A stretch of DNA of 28,429 nucleotides, from the NCBI GenBank assembly GCA_019424865.1, contig JAHYYS010000030.1, forward strand, positions 1-28,429, in the 5' to 3' direction. This DNA comes from a bacterium (GTDB taxonomy: Bacteria > Bacillota > Clostridia > Oscillospirales > Oscillospiraceae). The translations under genes and the position numbers were made by a program. The notes under the pieces are model-generated. The model ran no database searches and was not told the DNA's origin. It saw only the letters and a program-made list of their open reading frames with translations. This document shows positions 1 to 8,558 of the stretch, in pieces (position 1 is the first letter of the stretch; each line of letters starts with the position of its first letter).

Positions 1-804
1 GGCGCCGCCATCGGCGCCACCTCCGACGTGCTGGACCGGGTGGCCGCGCTGGTAGAGGCCGGCGTGGACGTGCTGGGCCTGGACTCCGCCCACGGCCACA
101 CCCAGAACGTGCTGGAGACCGTCAAGCGCATCAAGGCCCTGTACCCCGACGTGCAGCTGATTGCCGGCAACGTGGCCACCGCCGAGGGCACCCGCGCCCT
201 TATCGAGGCGGGCGCCGACTGCGTCAAGGTGGGCATCGGCCCCGGCTCCATCTGTACCACCCGTGTGGTGGCCGGCATCGGCGTGCCCCAGATTACCGCC
301 ATCTATGACGCCGCCTGTGTGGCCGCGGAATATGGCGTGCCCGTCATCGCCGACGGCGGCGTGAAGTTCTCCGGCGACATCGTCAAGGCCCTTGCCGCCG
401 GCGGAAATGTGGTCATGATCGGCTCGCTGCTGGCCGGCTGTGAAGAGTCCCCCGGCGAGACGGAGATCTACCAGGGCCGTCAGTTCAAGACCTATCGCGG
501 CATGGGCTCTCTGGCTGCCATGAACCACGGCTCCAAGGACCGCTACTTCCAGGAGAACAACAAAAAGCTGGTTCCCGAGGGCGTGGAGGGCCGGGTCCCC
601 TACAAGGGATCCACCGGCGACACGGTCTATCAGCTGATGGGCGGCCTGCGGGCCGGCATGGGCTATACCGGCTGCCACACCATCGCGGAGCTGCAGGAGA
701 AGGCCCAGTTCATGCAGATCACCGCTGCCGGTCTGCGTGAGTCCCACCCCCACGACATCTACATCACCAAGGAGGCCCCCAACTACACCATCAGCCCCGA
801 CTGA
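1..804 (+). CDS. guaB: IMP dehydrogenase, C-terminal part
   Basis: Partial gene that enters from the left edge already in frame at base 1; about 267 residues remain of a usual 485-500. IMP dehydrogenase oxidises IMP to XMP with NAD in guanine nucleotide synthesis, in the cytosol. The catalytic loop GIGPGSICTTR is present, with the nucleophilic Cys codon at 253-255. The phosphate-binding stretch GNVVMIGSLLAG and the flap YRGMGSLAAM followed by GSKDRYFQ, typical of the mobile flap region, are also intact. The N-terminal barrel half and any CBS domains lie outside the window. A strong terminator follows 50 bp after the stop, so this is the end of its transcript. Identification is secure from motifs. 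Confidence 0.97.
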   Translation, partial: GAAIGATSDVLDRVAALVEAGVDVLGLDSAHGHTQNVLETVKRIKALYPDVQLIAGNVATAEGTRALIEAGADCVKVGIGPGSICTTRVVAGIGVPQITAIYDAACVAAEYGVPVIADGGVKFSGDIVKALAAGGNVVMIGSLLAGCEESPGETEIYQGRQFKTYRGMGSLAAMNHGSKDRYFQENNKKLVPEGVEGRVPYKGSTGDTVYQLMGGLRAGMGYTGCHTIAELQEKAQFMQITAAGLRESHPHDIYITKEAPNYTISPD

Positions 805-854
805 TTGGGCGTACCGGGGATCTTCCCTGCGTCTTTTTGCTGATATTGCTGCGG

Positions 855-890
855 AAACGCCGCGCTGGCTTTTTGGCCAGCGCGGCGTTT
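855..890. terminator. Bidirectional intrinsic terminator
   Basis: A perfect 15-bp stem (855-869 with 876-890, core ACGCCGCGCTGGC) with a 6-base loop. A T-rich tail follows on the plus side and A residues flank the other side. It sits between the convergent guaB and spoIIR genes and can serve both. Confidence 0.9.
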
Positions 891-898
891 TTCCTTTC

Positions 899-1516
899 TC
901 AGCTGAAGATTTCCTTCAGCTCGCCCAGCAGCTCCATGCCCTTGAATTTCAGCACATAGCCTGTATTCTCCTCCGTCACCAGGCTGACCTGCTCCGGGGT
1001 GAAATAGCCCGCCTGGGCCGCCGTGTCCACGGTCTCCCCCGCCGCCCCCAGACACAGGGGCGGGAACGCCACACACCACCAGTTCTGCCCCTGCCCCTCG
1101 CCGATTACCACGCGCAGAGCGGTATATTCCCCCGCCGGCAGGGCAAAGCCGTCATACTCCTTGGTGGGGAACCAGCACTGCTCCATCCGGGCGGTGACCT
1201 GGTAGTCATACCCCTGTTCCTCCACCACCGCCTGCCCCGCCTGGGCCAGCTGGTCCAGCGCGCCCTCCAGGGCGGCCCGGGCCTGGGGCAGGGTGGCGTT
1301 CTCGGGGTAGACCGCCTGGGCCTGCTCCAGCACCCGGTCCCGCACCGCCAGCTTCAGCGCCTGGTCCTCCCGGCTGTCGGAATTGGCTATTACATGAAAG
1401 CGGATCACGCTGTCCGCCAGCTCCTGCTGCTCCTTGCCCAGCCAGCTGCCCGCCGCCAGAATACACAGCACCCCAAACAGCAGCGCCAGCTCCCACCGCT
1501 TTAATTTTCGATCCAT
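899..1516 (-). CDS. spoIIR: Stage II sporulation protein R
   Basis: A 205-residue protein matching SpoIIR. In the known system it is made in the forespore under sigma-F, secreted, and signals the membrane protease SpoIIGA to process pro-sigma-E in the mother cell. Visible features are an N-terminal membrane/signal segment (about residues 8-27), the family motif RFHVIANSDS shortly after it, and WWCVAFPPLC in the C-terminal half. I chose the ATG at 1516 because GAGAGGAG lies just upstream; the frame stays open further upstream without a good ribosome site. It is separated from ispE by a terminator, so it probably has its own sporulation promoter, although I could not recognise a clear sigma-F box. 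Confidence 0.93.
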   Translation of the reverse strand: MDRKLKRWELALLFGVLCILAAGSWLGKEQQELADSVIRFHVIANSDSREDQALKLAVRDRVLEQAQAVYPENATLPQARAALEGALDQLAQAGQAVVEEQGYDYQVTARMEQCWFPTKEYDGFALPAGEYTALRVVIGEGQGQNWWCVAFPPLCLGAAGETVDTAAQAGYFTPEQVSLVTEENTGYVLKFKGMELLGELKEIFS

Positions 1517-1546
1517 ATGTGCTCCTCTCCGCGGCAGGGGGACAGG

Positions 1547-1598
1547 AAAAAGCCGCCCATACCGCCGCATGTATTGCATGCAGGGAGTATGGACGGCT
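1547..1598 (-). terminator. Intrinsic terminator after ispE
   Basis: On the minus strand, AGCCGTCCATAC (1598-1587) pairs with GTATGGGCGGCT (1562-1551) with one G-U pair, followed directly by five T. The loop contains a further small GCATG/CATGC palindrome. It ends the lrp-to-ispE transcript 11 bp after the ispE stop and isolates spoIIR. Confidence 0.8.
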
Positions 1599-1608
1599 GT
1601 ACAGTCTT

Positions 1609-2460
1609 TTAAACCGTCTGGGTCAAAAAAGTTTCCCGGCAGATTTCCTTCAGCTGCCGGAACGCATCCTGGGCCGGCTCCGGTTCCTCGAACAGGCCGA
1701 AGGCGGTGGGGCCCGTTCCGCTCATATTGGCCCCCAGCGCGCCGCTTTGGATCAGGATGTGCTTAATCTGCGCCACCCGCGCCCGCTGGCGCTCGGGCAG
1801 CACATCTTCAAACACGTTATACATCCGCCGGGCCACCCCCGGCAGATCCCCCGCCGCCAGAGCGGCCAGGGCCCCCTCCGTGTCCGGCCGGCACCGCAGG
1901 CGGACACTGTCAATGCGGGCAAACAGCTCCGGGGTGGACACGGGAAAATCCGGCTTGCACACCACAATCCAGCATTGGGGCAAAGGGGGCAGCGGGGTCA
2001 AAAGCTCGCCGCGCCCCTCGGCCAGGGCGGTCCCTCCCACTACACAGTAGGGCACATCGGAGCCCACCTGCTCCCCAATCCGTGCCAGCTCCTCCGGGGT
2101 GAAGGGCGTGCCCTCCATCTGATTCAGGGCACGCAGCACGGCGGCGGCATCGCTGCTGCCCCCCGCCATGCCCGCGCACACGGGAATCCGCTTTTGAATG
2201 GAGATTTCCACCCCCGCCGCCGGCCGGCCAAGGGCCCGGTAAAAGCACACCGCGGCCTTTCCAGCCAAATTTTTCTCGCCGCCGGGGAGGAAGGGGAGGG
2301 TTGTGTCCACACAGATCTCCTCCCCCGGTCTGGGCTCCAGGGTCAGGGTATCGGACAGGGTGACGGACTGCATGATCATCTTCAAATCATGATAGCCGTC
2401 CTCCCGCCTGCCCAATACGTCCAGGGTCAGGTTCAGCTTGGCATGGGCCTGTACTTCCAT
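1609..2460 (-). CDS. ispE: 4-diphosphocytidyl-2-C-methyl-D-erythritol kinase
   Basis: A 283-residue GHMP-family kinase of the MEP isoprenoid pathway, phosphorylating CDP-methylerythritol with ATP in the cytosol. Evidence is the N-terminal substrate motif HAKLNLTLDVLGRREDGYHD, the glycine-rich ATP loop IPVCAGMAGGSSDAAA at about residues 91-106, GSDVPYC, and the C-terminal SGTGPTAFGLF motif; the length is normal. The start at 2460 is set by GAGGTG six bases upstream; the frame runs open for another 340 bases, but that part overlaps DUF1015 and is a shadow. The gene is 68 bp downstream of DUF1015 and likely last in that transcript. Its presence shows the non-mevalonate route in this organism. 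Confidence 0.95.
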   Translation of the reverse strand: MEVQAHAKLNLTLDVLGRREDGYHDLKMIMQSVTLSDTLTLEPRPGEEICVDTTLPFLPGGEKNLAGKAAVCFYRALGRPAAGVEISIQKRIPVCAGMAGGSSDAAAVLRALNQMEGTPFTPEELARIGEQVGSDVPYCVVGGTALAEGRGELLTPLPPLPQCWIVVCKPDFPVSTPELFARIDSVRLRCRPDTEGALAALAAGDLPGVARRMYNVFEDVLPERQRARVAQIKHILIQSGALGANMSGTGPTAFGLFEEPEPAQDAFRQLKEICRETFLTQTV

Positions 2461-2528
2461 ATGCGTCACCTCGCAGTGGGATTCCGTGCGGCGCAGATGC
2501 CGGCAAAGCCGGGCGGGCGCGCCGGCCT

Positions 2529-3836
2529 CTATTCCCGGATGCGCCGTGCCTCCAGATAAAAGCGCTTGTCGTGGGCCTCGCCCATGGAGAAGGTCTTGCG
2601 GGGGAGCACGCCGTCCCGAATCACCGTGGGGAACAGCGCCTCCTTCCCCATGGGGGGCAGCAGGAAGCCCACGGTGCCGGGCCGGGCGGACAGCTGCTCC
2701 ACCACGTCGGCCCCGTGGATATAGTCCACCCGGCTTCCCGGGGTTTGCAGCAGATACTGGTCCAAAAAGCTCTGAAGGGTGCCCACCGGCAGCTGACACT
2801 GGGGCTGGGGCACCACCACCGCCCCCCGCTGCCCGCCGTACAGATAGGGCAGCACATGGGCCCCGGCGGGGGCGGGCTCCTCCGGGCGGGTGCGGAACGC
2901 ACCGGGGCAGGCGGCCGTCAGGGCCTCCAGCAGCTGCTCCGGCTCCACGCCGAACACCACCCGGTGAATGGGCTCAAATTCCAGGGAGTCGTCATGGAGA
3001 TTATTCAGCTCCACCAGAGCATACCGCGCGGGCAGCCTGTCCCACTGCTCCGGCGGCGTTATGCTCTTCTGCCGCTCATAGCACTCCTTGGCGGTGGCCA
3101 GGGAGTGGTTCCCATCCCCCACCGCAAACAGGAGCACCGGCGTATCCCCCTCCAGGCCGTAGCGGGCCCGGAAGGTCTCCGGCTCCGCCAGGGCGGACAG
3201 CGCCCGGGCAATCTGCTCCTGCTGCTCCTGCGTCAGGGCCCAGCCCCGGATGCGGCCGCCCCGCTCCATCAGCTGGAAGTCGTACAGCTTTTCCATGCTG
3301 TCCGTCTGCCCGGCCAGCGGCTCAATGACCGTTCTGTCCGGGTCGTCCATCAGCAGCATCACGTGGGGCAGCTCGATGGGGGCGTTTTTCCGCACCGCCA
3401 CCCGGGGGGGAATGCGGGAGAGCACGGTCCCCTCGGTGGCGCGGATGGGGGTTCCGGAGCCCGGTTCGTAGTTGTACTGCTCCAGATCCACCATGCCCAC
3501 CAGCCCCCGGCGGACCTTGCCGCTGTCCAGGGTGCGCTCCACATAGAAGACGGCGCCGGGATGACACACAAAGCGCCCCTCCCGGAGATATCGGCTCATG
3601 GTATTGTTGATCTCCATGATGTCGGTCTCCACATTGGGCCCCTCCAGGCAGCTCTCCGGCAGGATCAGGCGCAGCGCAGAGGGCGCCCGCCCCACATACT
3701 CCTCCACCCGCTGCCAGTACTCGGGCTGCGAGGTGTACTGGTCACAGGCCACCACGCTCCACTTGCTGTACTCACAGTCCTTGGGCAGCAAAATGTCCGC
3801 CGGCCGGAAGGGCAGGGAATTGAACAGGTCATTCAT
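2529..3836 (-). CDS. DUF1015 family protein
   Basis: A 435-residue protein of the DUF1015 family, biochemical function not established. Conserved family features visible are the N-terminal PFRPADILLPKD, SKWSVVACDQYTSQ at about residues 25-38, a central DGNHSLATAKECYE segment and a C-terminal GFLLPPMGKEALF stretch. The DGNHS block is the best candidate for an active or ligand site. In many Clostridia this gene travels with serine biosynthesis genes; here it follows a ThrH-like phosphatase and a class I aminotransferase, which fits a role linked to serine or threonine metabolism (inference). The ATG at 3836 has only a weak upstream ribosome site, so translation may depend on the upstream gene. 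Confidence 0.9.
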   Translation of the reverse strand: MNDLFNSLPFRPADILLPKDCEYSKWSVVACDQYTSQPEYWQRVEEYVGRAPSALRLILPESCLEGPNVETDIMEINNTMSRYLREGRFVCHPGAVFYVERTLDSGKVRRGLVGMVDLEQYNYEPGSGTPIRATEGTVLSRIPPRVAVRKNAPIELPHVMLLMDDPDRTVIEPLAGQTDSMEKLYDFQLMERGGRIRGWALTQEQQEQIARALSALAEPETFRARYGLEGDTPVLLFAVGDGNHSLATAKECYERQKSITPPEQWDRLPARYALVELNNLHDDSLEFEPIHRVVFGVEPEQLLEALTAACPGAFRTRPEEPAPAGAHVLPYLYGGQRGAVVVPQPQCQLPVGTLQSFLDQYLLQTPGSRVDYIHGADVVEQLSARPGTVGFLLPPMGKEALFPTVIRDGVLPRKTFSMGEAHDKRFYLEARRIRE

Positions 3837-3936
3837 ACTATGTCACTCATTTCCAGGAAGTAGTTAATCGCCGGGACACCATTTCTCCGGCCGGCTGGTT
3901 TCAGGCCCAGCGGGTCCGGGGCCCCGCCGCGCTTGT

Positions 3937-4539
3937 TCAGTCCAGCACGCCCTTGATGGCCCGGAGCAGGTCGTCAAACTCCTCAAAGGCGGGCAGCTCC
4001 GGGTGCGCGGCCTTGATAGCGTCGGTGGACTTAAAGAGGAAGCCGGCCTTGCTGGCCTGAATCATCCCCAGGTCGTTGAAGCTGTCCCCGGCGGCGATGG
4101 TCTCAAAGCCGCAGGACTGGAGGGCTTTCACGGTGGTCAGCTTCGACTTTTCACACCGCATCTGATAGCCAACAATTTCCCCGTTGGGGGCCACCTTCAG
4201 GGTGTTGCAGAACAGGGTGGGCCAGTTCAGCTTGGCCATCAGGGGCTTGGCAAACTGCTCAAAGGTGTCGCTTAAAATAATCACCTGGGTCAGGGAGCGC
4301 AGCTCGTCCAGGAACTCCCGGGCCCCGGGCAGGGGGTCGATTTGGGCGATGGTGGCCTGAATCTCCTTCAGACCCAGTCCGTGCTCCTTCAAAATGCCCA
4401 GCCGCCAGTTCATCAGCTTGTCATAGTCGGGCTCGTCCCGGGTGGTGCGGCGCAGCTCCGGGATGCCGCTGGCCTGTGCAAAGGCGATCCAGATCTCGGG
4501 GACCAGAACGCCCTCCATATCCAAACAAACAATATTCAT
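3937..4539 (-). CDS. thrH: ThrH-like phosphoserine phosphatase / homoserine phosphotransferase
   Basis: A 200-residue HAD-superfamily protein closely resembling ThrH, which dephosphorylates phosphoserine and can transfer the phosphate to homoserine. Motif I is CLDMEGVL (Asp7 nucleophile, Glu9 in place of the usual second Asp), followed by VPEIWIAFA, both hallmarks of ThrH rather than classic SerB. Motif II is ILSDTF and motif III/IV is AAGDSFNDLGM. Length equals that of the Pseudomonas protein (about 205). I chose the third possible start, ATG at 4539, because AGGGTG lies six bases upstream and it aligns with the family N-terminus; a GTG at 4548 and an ATG at 4545 are in the same frame. It sits 50 bp after the aminotransferase gene with no terminator between. 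Confidence 0.88.
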   Translation of the reverse strand: MNIVCLDMEGVLVPEIWIAFAQASGIPELRRTTRDEPDYDKLMNWRLGILKEHGLGLKEIQATIAQIDPLPGAREFLDELRSLTQVIILSDTFEQFAKPLMAKLNWPTLFCNTLKVAPNGEIVGYQMRCEKSKLTTVKALQSCGFETIAAGDSFNDLGMIQASKAGFLFKSTDAIKAAHPELPAFEEFDDLLRAIKGVLD

Positions 4540-4589
4540 CCTCATCACCCTTTTTCTATTATGATGCGGGGCGCTCCGCCCCCGCCGTC

Positions 4590-5783
4590 TTATCCCTGCT
4601 CCTGCTGCCCCTGCTTGCGCCGCAGGTTGGTCAGGAAGTTATCCATGCGGCTGACCGCCTCGGCGATGTCCTTCATGGAGGCGGCATACGCGGCCCGGAC
4701 AAAGCCCTCGCCCCCGGGGCCGAAGGCGGTGCCGGGGATCACGGCCACCTTCTCCTCCCGCAGGAAGCGCTCACAGAATTCCTCGCTGGTCAATCCGGTG
4801 GAGCGGATATCCGGGAACACATAGAAGGCGCCCTTGGGCTCGAAGCAGGGCAGGCCGATGCGGTTGAGATTCTCCACCAGATACCGCCGGCGGCGGTCGT
4901 ATTCCTCCCGCATGTGCTCAATGTCCCGATCCCCGTTGCGCATGGCCTCCACCGCGGCGTACTGGCTGGTGGTGGGGGCGGACATGATGCCGAACTGGTG
5001 CAGCTTGGTCAGGGCGGCAATCATGGGCTGGGGCGCGCAGACGTAGCCCATGCGCCAGCCGGTCATGGCGTGGCTCTTGGAGAAGCCGTTGACCACCACG
5101 GTGCGCTCGTACATGTCGGTGAGATTGGCCATGGAGACGTGGCGCTGGCCGTAGGTCAGCTCAGCGTAAATCTCGTCGGAGAGGACCATAATATCCGTGC
5201 CCCGCAGCACCTCGGCAATGGCCTCCAAATCCTTGCGCTCCATAATGCCCCCGGTGGGGTTGGAGGGGAAGGGCAGCACCAGCACCTTGGTCTTGGGGGT
5301 AATGGCCGCCTTCAGCTGCTCGGGCGTGAGACGGAACTGATCCTCCGCCTTCAGCTCCACATATTTGGGTACGCCGCCGGCCATCTCGGTCAGGGGGCCG
5401 TAGCAGACAAAGGACGGGACGGGAATAATCACTTCGTCCCCGGGGTTGAGCATCACCCGCAGCGCCAGGTCGATGGCCTCGCTGCCGCCCACGGTGACCA
5501 GAATCTGGCTGTTATAGTCATACTGCAAATCAAAGCGGCGGTTCAGATAGGCCGCGATCTCCCGCCGCAGCTGCAGCATGCCGGCGTTTGAGGTATATTT
5601 GGTGTGGCCCCGCTCCAGGGAATAGATGCCCGCGTCCCGGATGTGCCAAGGGGTAACAAAGTCGGGCTCGCCGATGCCCAGGGAGATGGCATCGGTCATC
5701 TCCTCTAAAATATCAAAAAACTTGCGGATGCCCGAGGGCTTGATGCCCTGGATCTTCTCGTTGAGGATGTTGTCGTAATTCAT
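4590..5783 (-). CDS. PLP-dependent class I aminotransferase
   Basis: A 397-residue fold-type I aminotransferase of the aspartate/aromatic group. The PLP-binding lysine is in GFSKSHAMTGWRMGY (Lys236), with PSNPTGG (Asn near 175) and SDEIY (Asp203) as the ring-binding residues and an Arg-containing C-terminal FVRAAYA motif for the substrate carboxylate. The exact amino donor cannot be read from the sequence; aromatic amino acids, aspartate or alanine are all possible. Its start overlaps the stop of the Lrp gene (ATGA, 5780-5783), so the two are translationally coupled and the regulator very probably controls it. Similar lrp-aminotransferase pairs are common in Clostridia. Confidence 0.92.
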   Translation of the reverse strand: MNYDNILNEKIQGIKPSGIRKFFDILEEMTDAISLGIGEPDFVTPWHIRDAGIYSLERGHTKYTSNAGMLQLRREIAAYLNRRFDLQYDYNSQILVTVGGSEAIDLALRVMLNPGDEVIIPVPSFVCYGPLTEMAGGVPKYVELKAEDQFRLTPEQLKAAITPKTKVLVLPFPSNPTGGIMERKDLEAIAEVLRGTDIMVLSDEIYAELTYGQRHVSMANLTDMYERTVVVNGFSKSHAMTGWRMGYVCAPQPMIAALTKLHQFGIMSAPTTSQYAAVEAMRNGDRDIEHMREEYDRRRRYLVENLNRIGLPCFEPKGAFYVFPDIRSTGLTSEEFCERFLREEKVAVIPGTAFGPGGEGFVRAAYAASMKDIAEAVSRMDNFLTNLRRKQGQQEQG

Positions 5784-6268
5784 ACGAAGATGTACTCCCT
5801 TTCCTCCGGGTCCTGGGGACGGAACACCAGATGCTTTTCTTTATATTTCTTTAAAATGAAGTGGGTGGCGGTGCCGGTGACGCCCTGGATGGGGGCCAGG
5901 CGCTCGCCCACAAACTGGGCCACCTCCCGCAGGGTGCGGCCCGAAATGATGACCGTCAGATCGAAGGAGCCGCTCATCAGATACATGCTCTCCACCTCGT
6001 CATACTGATAGATGCGCTCGGCAATCCGATCAAAGCCGTCGATGGACTGGGGAGTCACATTCACTTCAATCAGGGCGGTAACGGTCTCCCGGCGAATCCG
6101 GTCCCAGTCAATAATGGCCTGATAGCCCAGGATCACCCGCTCGTCCTCATATTTTTTGATGGCTGCCTTTGCCTCCTCCAGCGGCATCCCTGCCGCGGCG
6201 GCCAGCTGTTCCTTGCTCATGGTGCAGTCCTGCTCCAGCAGCTCCAACAATTCCAAAGCCTTATCCAT
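5780..6268 (-). CDS. Lrp/AsnC family transcriptional regulator
   Basis: A 162-residue feast/famine regulator. Residues 1-50 form the winged helix-turn-helix (MSKEQLAAAAGM around the recognition helix) and about 60-145 the RAM ligand/oligomerisation domain, with YQYDEVESMYLMSGSFDL typical of the effector-binding region. Such proteins bind amino acids and switch metabolic or transport genes. It opens the operon with the aminotransferase, overlapping it by four bases, so autoregulation and control of amino-acid metabolism are likely. GGAGGAGAG lies about seven bases before the ATG, and a clear sigma-A-type promoter lies about 50 bp upstream. Confidence 0.92.
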   Translation of the reverse strand: MDKALELLELLEQDCTMSKEQLAAAAGMPLEEAKAAIKKYEDERVILGYQAIIDWDRIRRETVTALIEVNVTPQSIDGFDRIAERIYQYDEVESMYLMSGSFDLTVIISGRTLREVAQFVGERLAPIQGVTGTATHFILKKYKEKHLVFRPQDPEEREYIFV

Positions 6269-6321
6269 GGATGCTCTCCTCCGAACTTATCTCAATTTTC
6301 CCATGTGCAATGGTTTTTCTC

Positions 6322-6350
6322 ATTATACACGCAACCGGACAGAAAAACAA
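6322..6350 (-). promoter_or_regulatory. Sigma-A-type promoter for the lrp operon
   Basis: TTGTTT (6350-6345), 17-bp spacer, consensus TATAAT (6327-6322) on the minus strand, about 54 bp before the lrp start. Confidence 0.75.
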
Positions 6351-6411
6351 TCCCAAACCCGCACAGACCTGCTCCGCAAGGGAGAAGGGCGCTTCCTTCC
6401 GCCGTCTGTAC

Positions 6412-6446
6412 AAAAGCGGAAAACCGGCCGGGCCGGTTTTCCGCTT
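6412..6446 (-). terminator. Terminator after the GntR regulator
   Basis: AAGCGGAAAACCGGCC (6414-6429) pairs perfectly with 6431-6446, giving a 16-bp stem with a one-base centre, so the apex must open. On the minus strand the stem is followed by TTTTG. The stem begins at the stop codon of the gntR-type gene. Confidence 0.75.
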
Positions 6447-7159
6447 CAGCTTCTGTCCCGCGTCTGTCCCGCATCGGGAAACTGCGGCCGGCGCAGGAAG
6501 CCGGCCGCCCACTCCAGATGCTCCCGCAGGGCCCCGGACAGCTCCTCCACGTTCCGGCCCCGCAGCAGGGCTAAAATTTTCAGATGCTGCCGGGTGCTCT
6601 CCCGGACATCATTCAGGGCCTCCGCCGAAAGAAACTGATACCGCTTCATATTGGAGGTGTTGCTGCGCATAATCTCTTTGATATAGCGGTTTTGGCAGCG
6701 CTCCACAATCAGCTCGTGCAGCTCCCAGTCCAGGGCGGAAAACTCCCTGGCGTCGGGCGGGTTCCCCCGGTCAAAATTGTCCAGCAGCGTCTGAAATTTG
6801 CGCTCCAGCGCGTCAATCTCCTCGTTGGCAATGTGATAAACGGCGGTTCTCACAGCCTGTGCCTCCAGAAGGCAGCGGACCTCGTACAGGTCCTCCATGT
6901 CCTTGGTGGACAGGGGCTTGACATAGGCTCCCACACCGTTTTTAATCTCCAGCCAGCCCTCGCTGGCCAGGGCGCGCAGCGCCTCCCGCACCGGCGTGCG
7001 GCTCATGCCCAGCTGCTGTGCCAGGCGGCTCTCGCTGAGAATATCGCCGGGCATGATCTCGCCCTCGCACAGGGCGTCCTTGATTTGGTTATAGGCAACC
7101 TCAGAGAGGTTTGCCCGGCCTTTGGCCTGCGTCTTGCTATTTTTCACGCTGTATTCCAT
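6446..7159 (-). CDS. GntR family regulator, FCD (FadR C-terminal) subfamily
   Basis: A regulator of 237 residues. An N-terminal winged helix-turn-helix is seen in LAQQLGMSRTPVREALRALASEGWLE written here as two parts, LAQQLGMSRTPV and REALRALASEGW. The helical FCD domain follows, with the metal/ligand residues expected in the D-x3-H pattern (DWELHELIVE) and later His residues. FCD regulators usually respond to organic acids or sugar acids; the ligand here is unknown and no catabolic gene adjoins it. I set the start at the ATG at 7159. An upstream GTG in frame (7222) falls inside the -10 box of a good promoter and cannot be the start. The ribosome site is weak. Confidence 0.88.
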   Translation of the reverse strand: MEYSVKNSKTQAKGRANLSEVAYNQIKDALCEGEIMPGDILSESRLAQQLGMSRTPVREALRALASEGWLEIKNGVGAYVKPLSTKDMEDLYEVRCLLEAQAVRTAVYHIANEEIDALERKFQTLLDNFDRGNPPDAREFSALDWELHELIVERCQNRYIKEIMRSNTSNMKRYQFLSAEALNDVRESTRQHLKILALLRGRNVEELSGALREHLEWAAGFLRRPQFPDAGQTRDRS

Positions 7160-7220
7160 CCAATGCAATAAAATCAATCCAGAGCGGAACCCGCGCCCGC
7201 GCAGACTCCGCCTGAGTGTC

Positions 7221-7249
7221 ACTATACCATGCCGCGGCGCGAATTACAA
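7221..7249 (-). promoter_or_regulatory. Promoter of the GntR gene
   Basis: TTGTAA (7249-7244), 17-bp spacer, TATAGT (7226-7221) on the minus strand. The predicted transcript starts about 55 bases before the ATG at 7159. Confidence 0.7.
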
Positions 7250-7336
7250 CCAAAACCGCAAACAAAATCCCCCTTTTCTGCCGCTCTCCCCGCCCCCTTC
7301 CCCGCGGATTCGGGCAGGAAAAAGGGGCGGCGCGGC

Positions 7337-7365
7337 TTGAACCCGGCCCGCTCCTGTGCTATGAT
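7337..7365 (+). promoter_or_regulatory. Promoter of the metallophosphatase operon
   Basis: TTGAAC (7337-7342), 17-bp spacer, TATGAT (7360-7365), 66 bp before the ATG at 7432. It is divergent from the gntR promoter about 90 bp away. Confidence 0.65.
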
Positions 7366-7431
7366 GATGTGCGGGCATCCGGCGGCAGCTTCCCCGGCCC
7401 CATTCCCCGCCCTTGGAAAGGAGTGTCCCCT

Positions 7432-8535
7432 ATGGACCGCGCTGTGGTCATTCATCCTGTCCTTCCCCCCAACCGGCGTATCATCGCCGTCAGCGATATT
7501 CACGGCAACCTGCCCTTCTTTTTGTCCCTGATGGAAAAAATCCGGCTCACGCCGGAGGACATCCTGGTGCTGGATGGGGACATGCTGGAGAAGGGGCGGG
7601 ACAGTCTGGCCCTGCTGCGCCGCCTGATGGCCCTCGCCCGGACCCACACCCTGTATCCCCTGTGCGGCAACTGTGACGGGCTGGTGCTCCGCTTTTTCGA
7701 GACCGACGCCCTGGATCGCCGCTTTTTCTCTGTCTATCTCCCCCAGCACCCCGAGTCCACCCTGCGCCAGCTGGCCCGGGAGGGCGGCTTCGAGCAGCTG
7801 GAGGACCTGCCCCGCCTGCGCCGGGACCTGCGGGCGGCCTACCCGGAGATCTGGGCCTGGCTGCGCAGCCTGCCCACCATTCTGGAGACCGAGCATCTGG
7901 TCTTTGTCCACGGGGGCGTCCCTTCGCTGGACCATATGGATCAGCTGGAGCGGTGGGGCTGCATGAAAAACGACGACTTTCTGGGCCAGGGCCGCTCCTT
8001 TGACAAATACGTCATTGTGGGCCACTGGCCGGTTACGCTGTATAACCCCGCCATCCCCTCCGCCGCCCCCATCATCGACCGGGAGCGGAAGATTGTCTCC
8101 ATCGACGGCGGCTGCGTCTTAAAGGCGGACGGCCAGCTCAACGCCCTGATTCTCCCCTCGGAGGACTCCCAGGCCTTCACCTGGACCGCGTGGGACGGCC
8201 TGCCGGTGGGCACCGCTCTGGATGACCAGCTTCCCTCTCAGGATTCCATCAATATCCGCTGGGGGCACAGCGCCCTGGAGCTGCTGGAACGGGGCGAGGA
8301 GACCTCCCTGTGCCGCCATCTGGAAAGCGGACGGACCCTGCGCATCTTAAACCGCTATCTCCGACAGGGCCGGCAGGGGCTGTGGTGCGAGGACTCCACC
8401 GACTATCGCCTGCCCGTGTCCCGCGGGGACAGATTGGCTGTTGTCGCCGCCCTGAAAGAGGGATTTTTGTGCAAAAAAGAGGGGGTAACAGGCTGGTATT
8501 ATGGCCGGATGTCGGATATAATGGAATTGAATTAA
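7432..8535 (+). CDS. Calcineurin-like metallophosphatase
   Basis: A 367-residue protein whose first 240 residues form a metallophosphoesterase domain. Metal-site motifs appear in order: VSDIHGN (residues 20-26), LDGDMLEKG, CGNCD in place of the usual GNHD, VHGGVP, and GHWPV. The remaining 120 residues form a tail I cannot assign. The arrangement resembles bacterial serine/threonine or nucleotide phosphatases; the substrate is unknown. The start is fixed by AAAGGAG about nine bases upstream. The next gene begins 23 bp after the stop, so the two are co-transcribed. Confidence 0.85.
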   Translation: MDRAVVIHPVLPPNRRIIAVSDIHGNLPFFLSLMEKIRLTPEDILVLDGDMLEKGRDSLALLRRLMALARTHTLYPLCGNCDGLVLRFFETDALDRRFFSVYLPQHPESTLRQLAREGGFEQLEDLPRLRRDLRAAYPEIWAWLRSLPTILETEHLVFVHGGVPSLDHMDQLERWGCMKNDDFLGQGRSFDKYVIVGHWPVTLYNPAIPSAAPIIDRERKIVSIDGGCVLKADGQLNALILPSEDSQAFTWTAWDGLPVGTALDDQLPSQDSINIRWGHSALELLERGEETSLCRHLESGRTLRILNRYLRQGRQGLWCEDSTDYRLPVSRGDRLAVVAALKEGFLCKKEGVTGWYYGRMSDIMELN

Positions 8536-8558
8536 AATATAGACAAGGATTTGAATGT

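Noticed and set aside
2461..2799. Upstream extension of the ispE frame
   Set aside because: It overlaps the 3' end of DUF1015, is Gly/Arg-rich, and the ATG at 2460 has a proper ribosome site and matches the family N-terminus.
7160..7222. Upstream GTG start for the GntR regulator
   Set aside because: The GTG lies inside the -10 box of the gene's own promoter, so it would not be transcribed.
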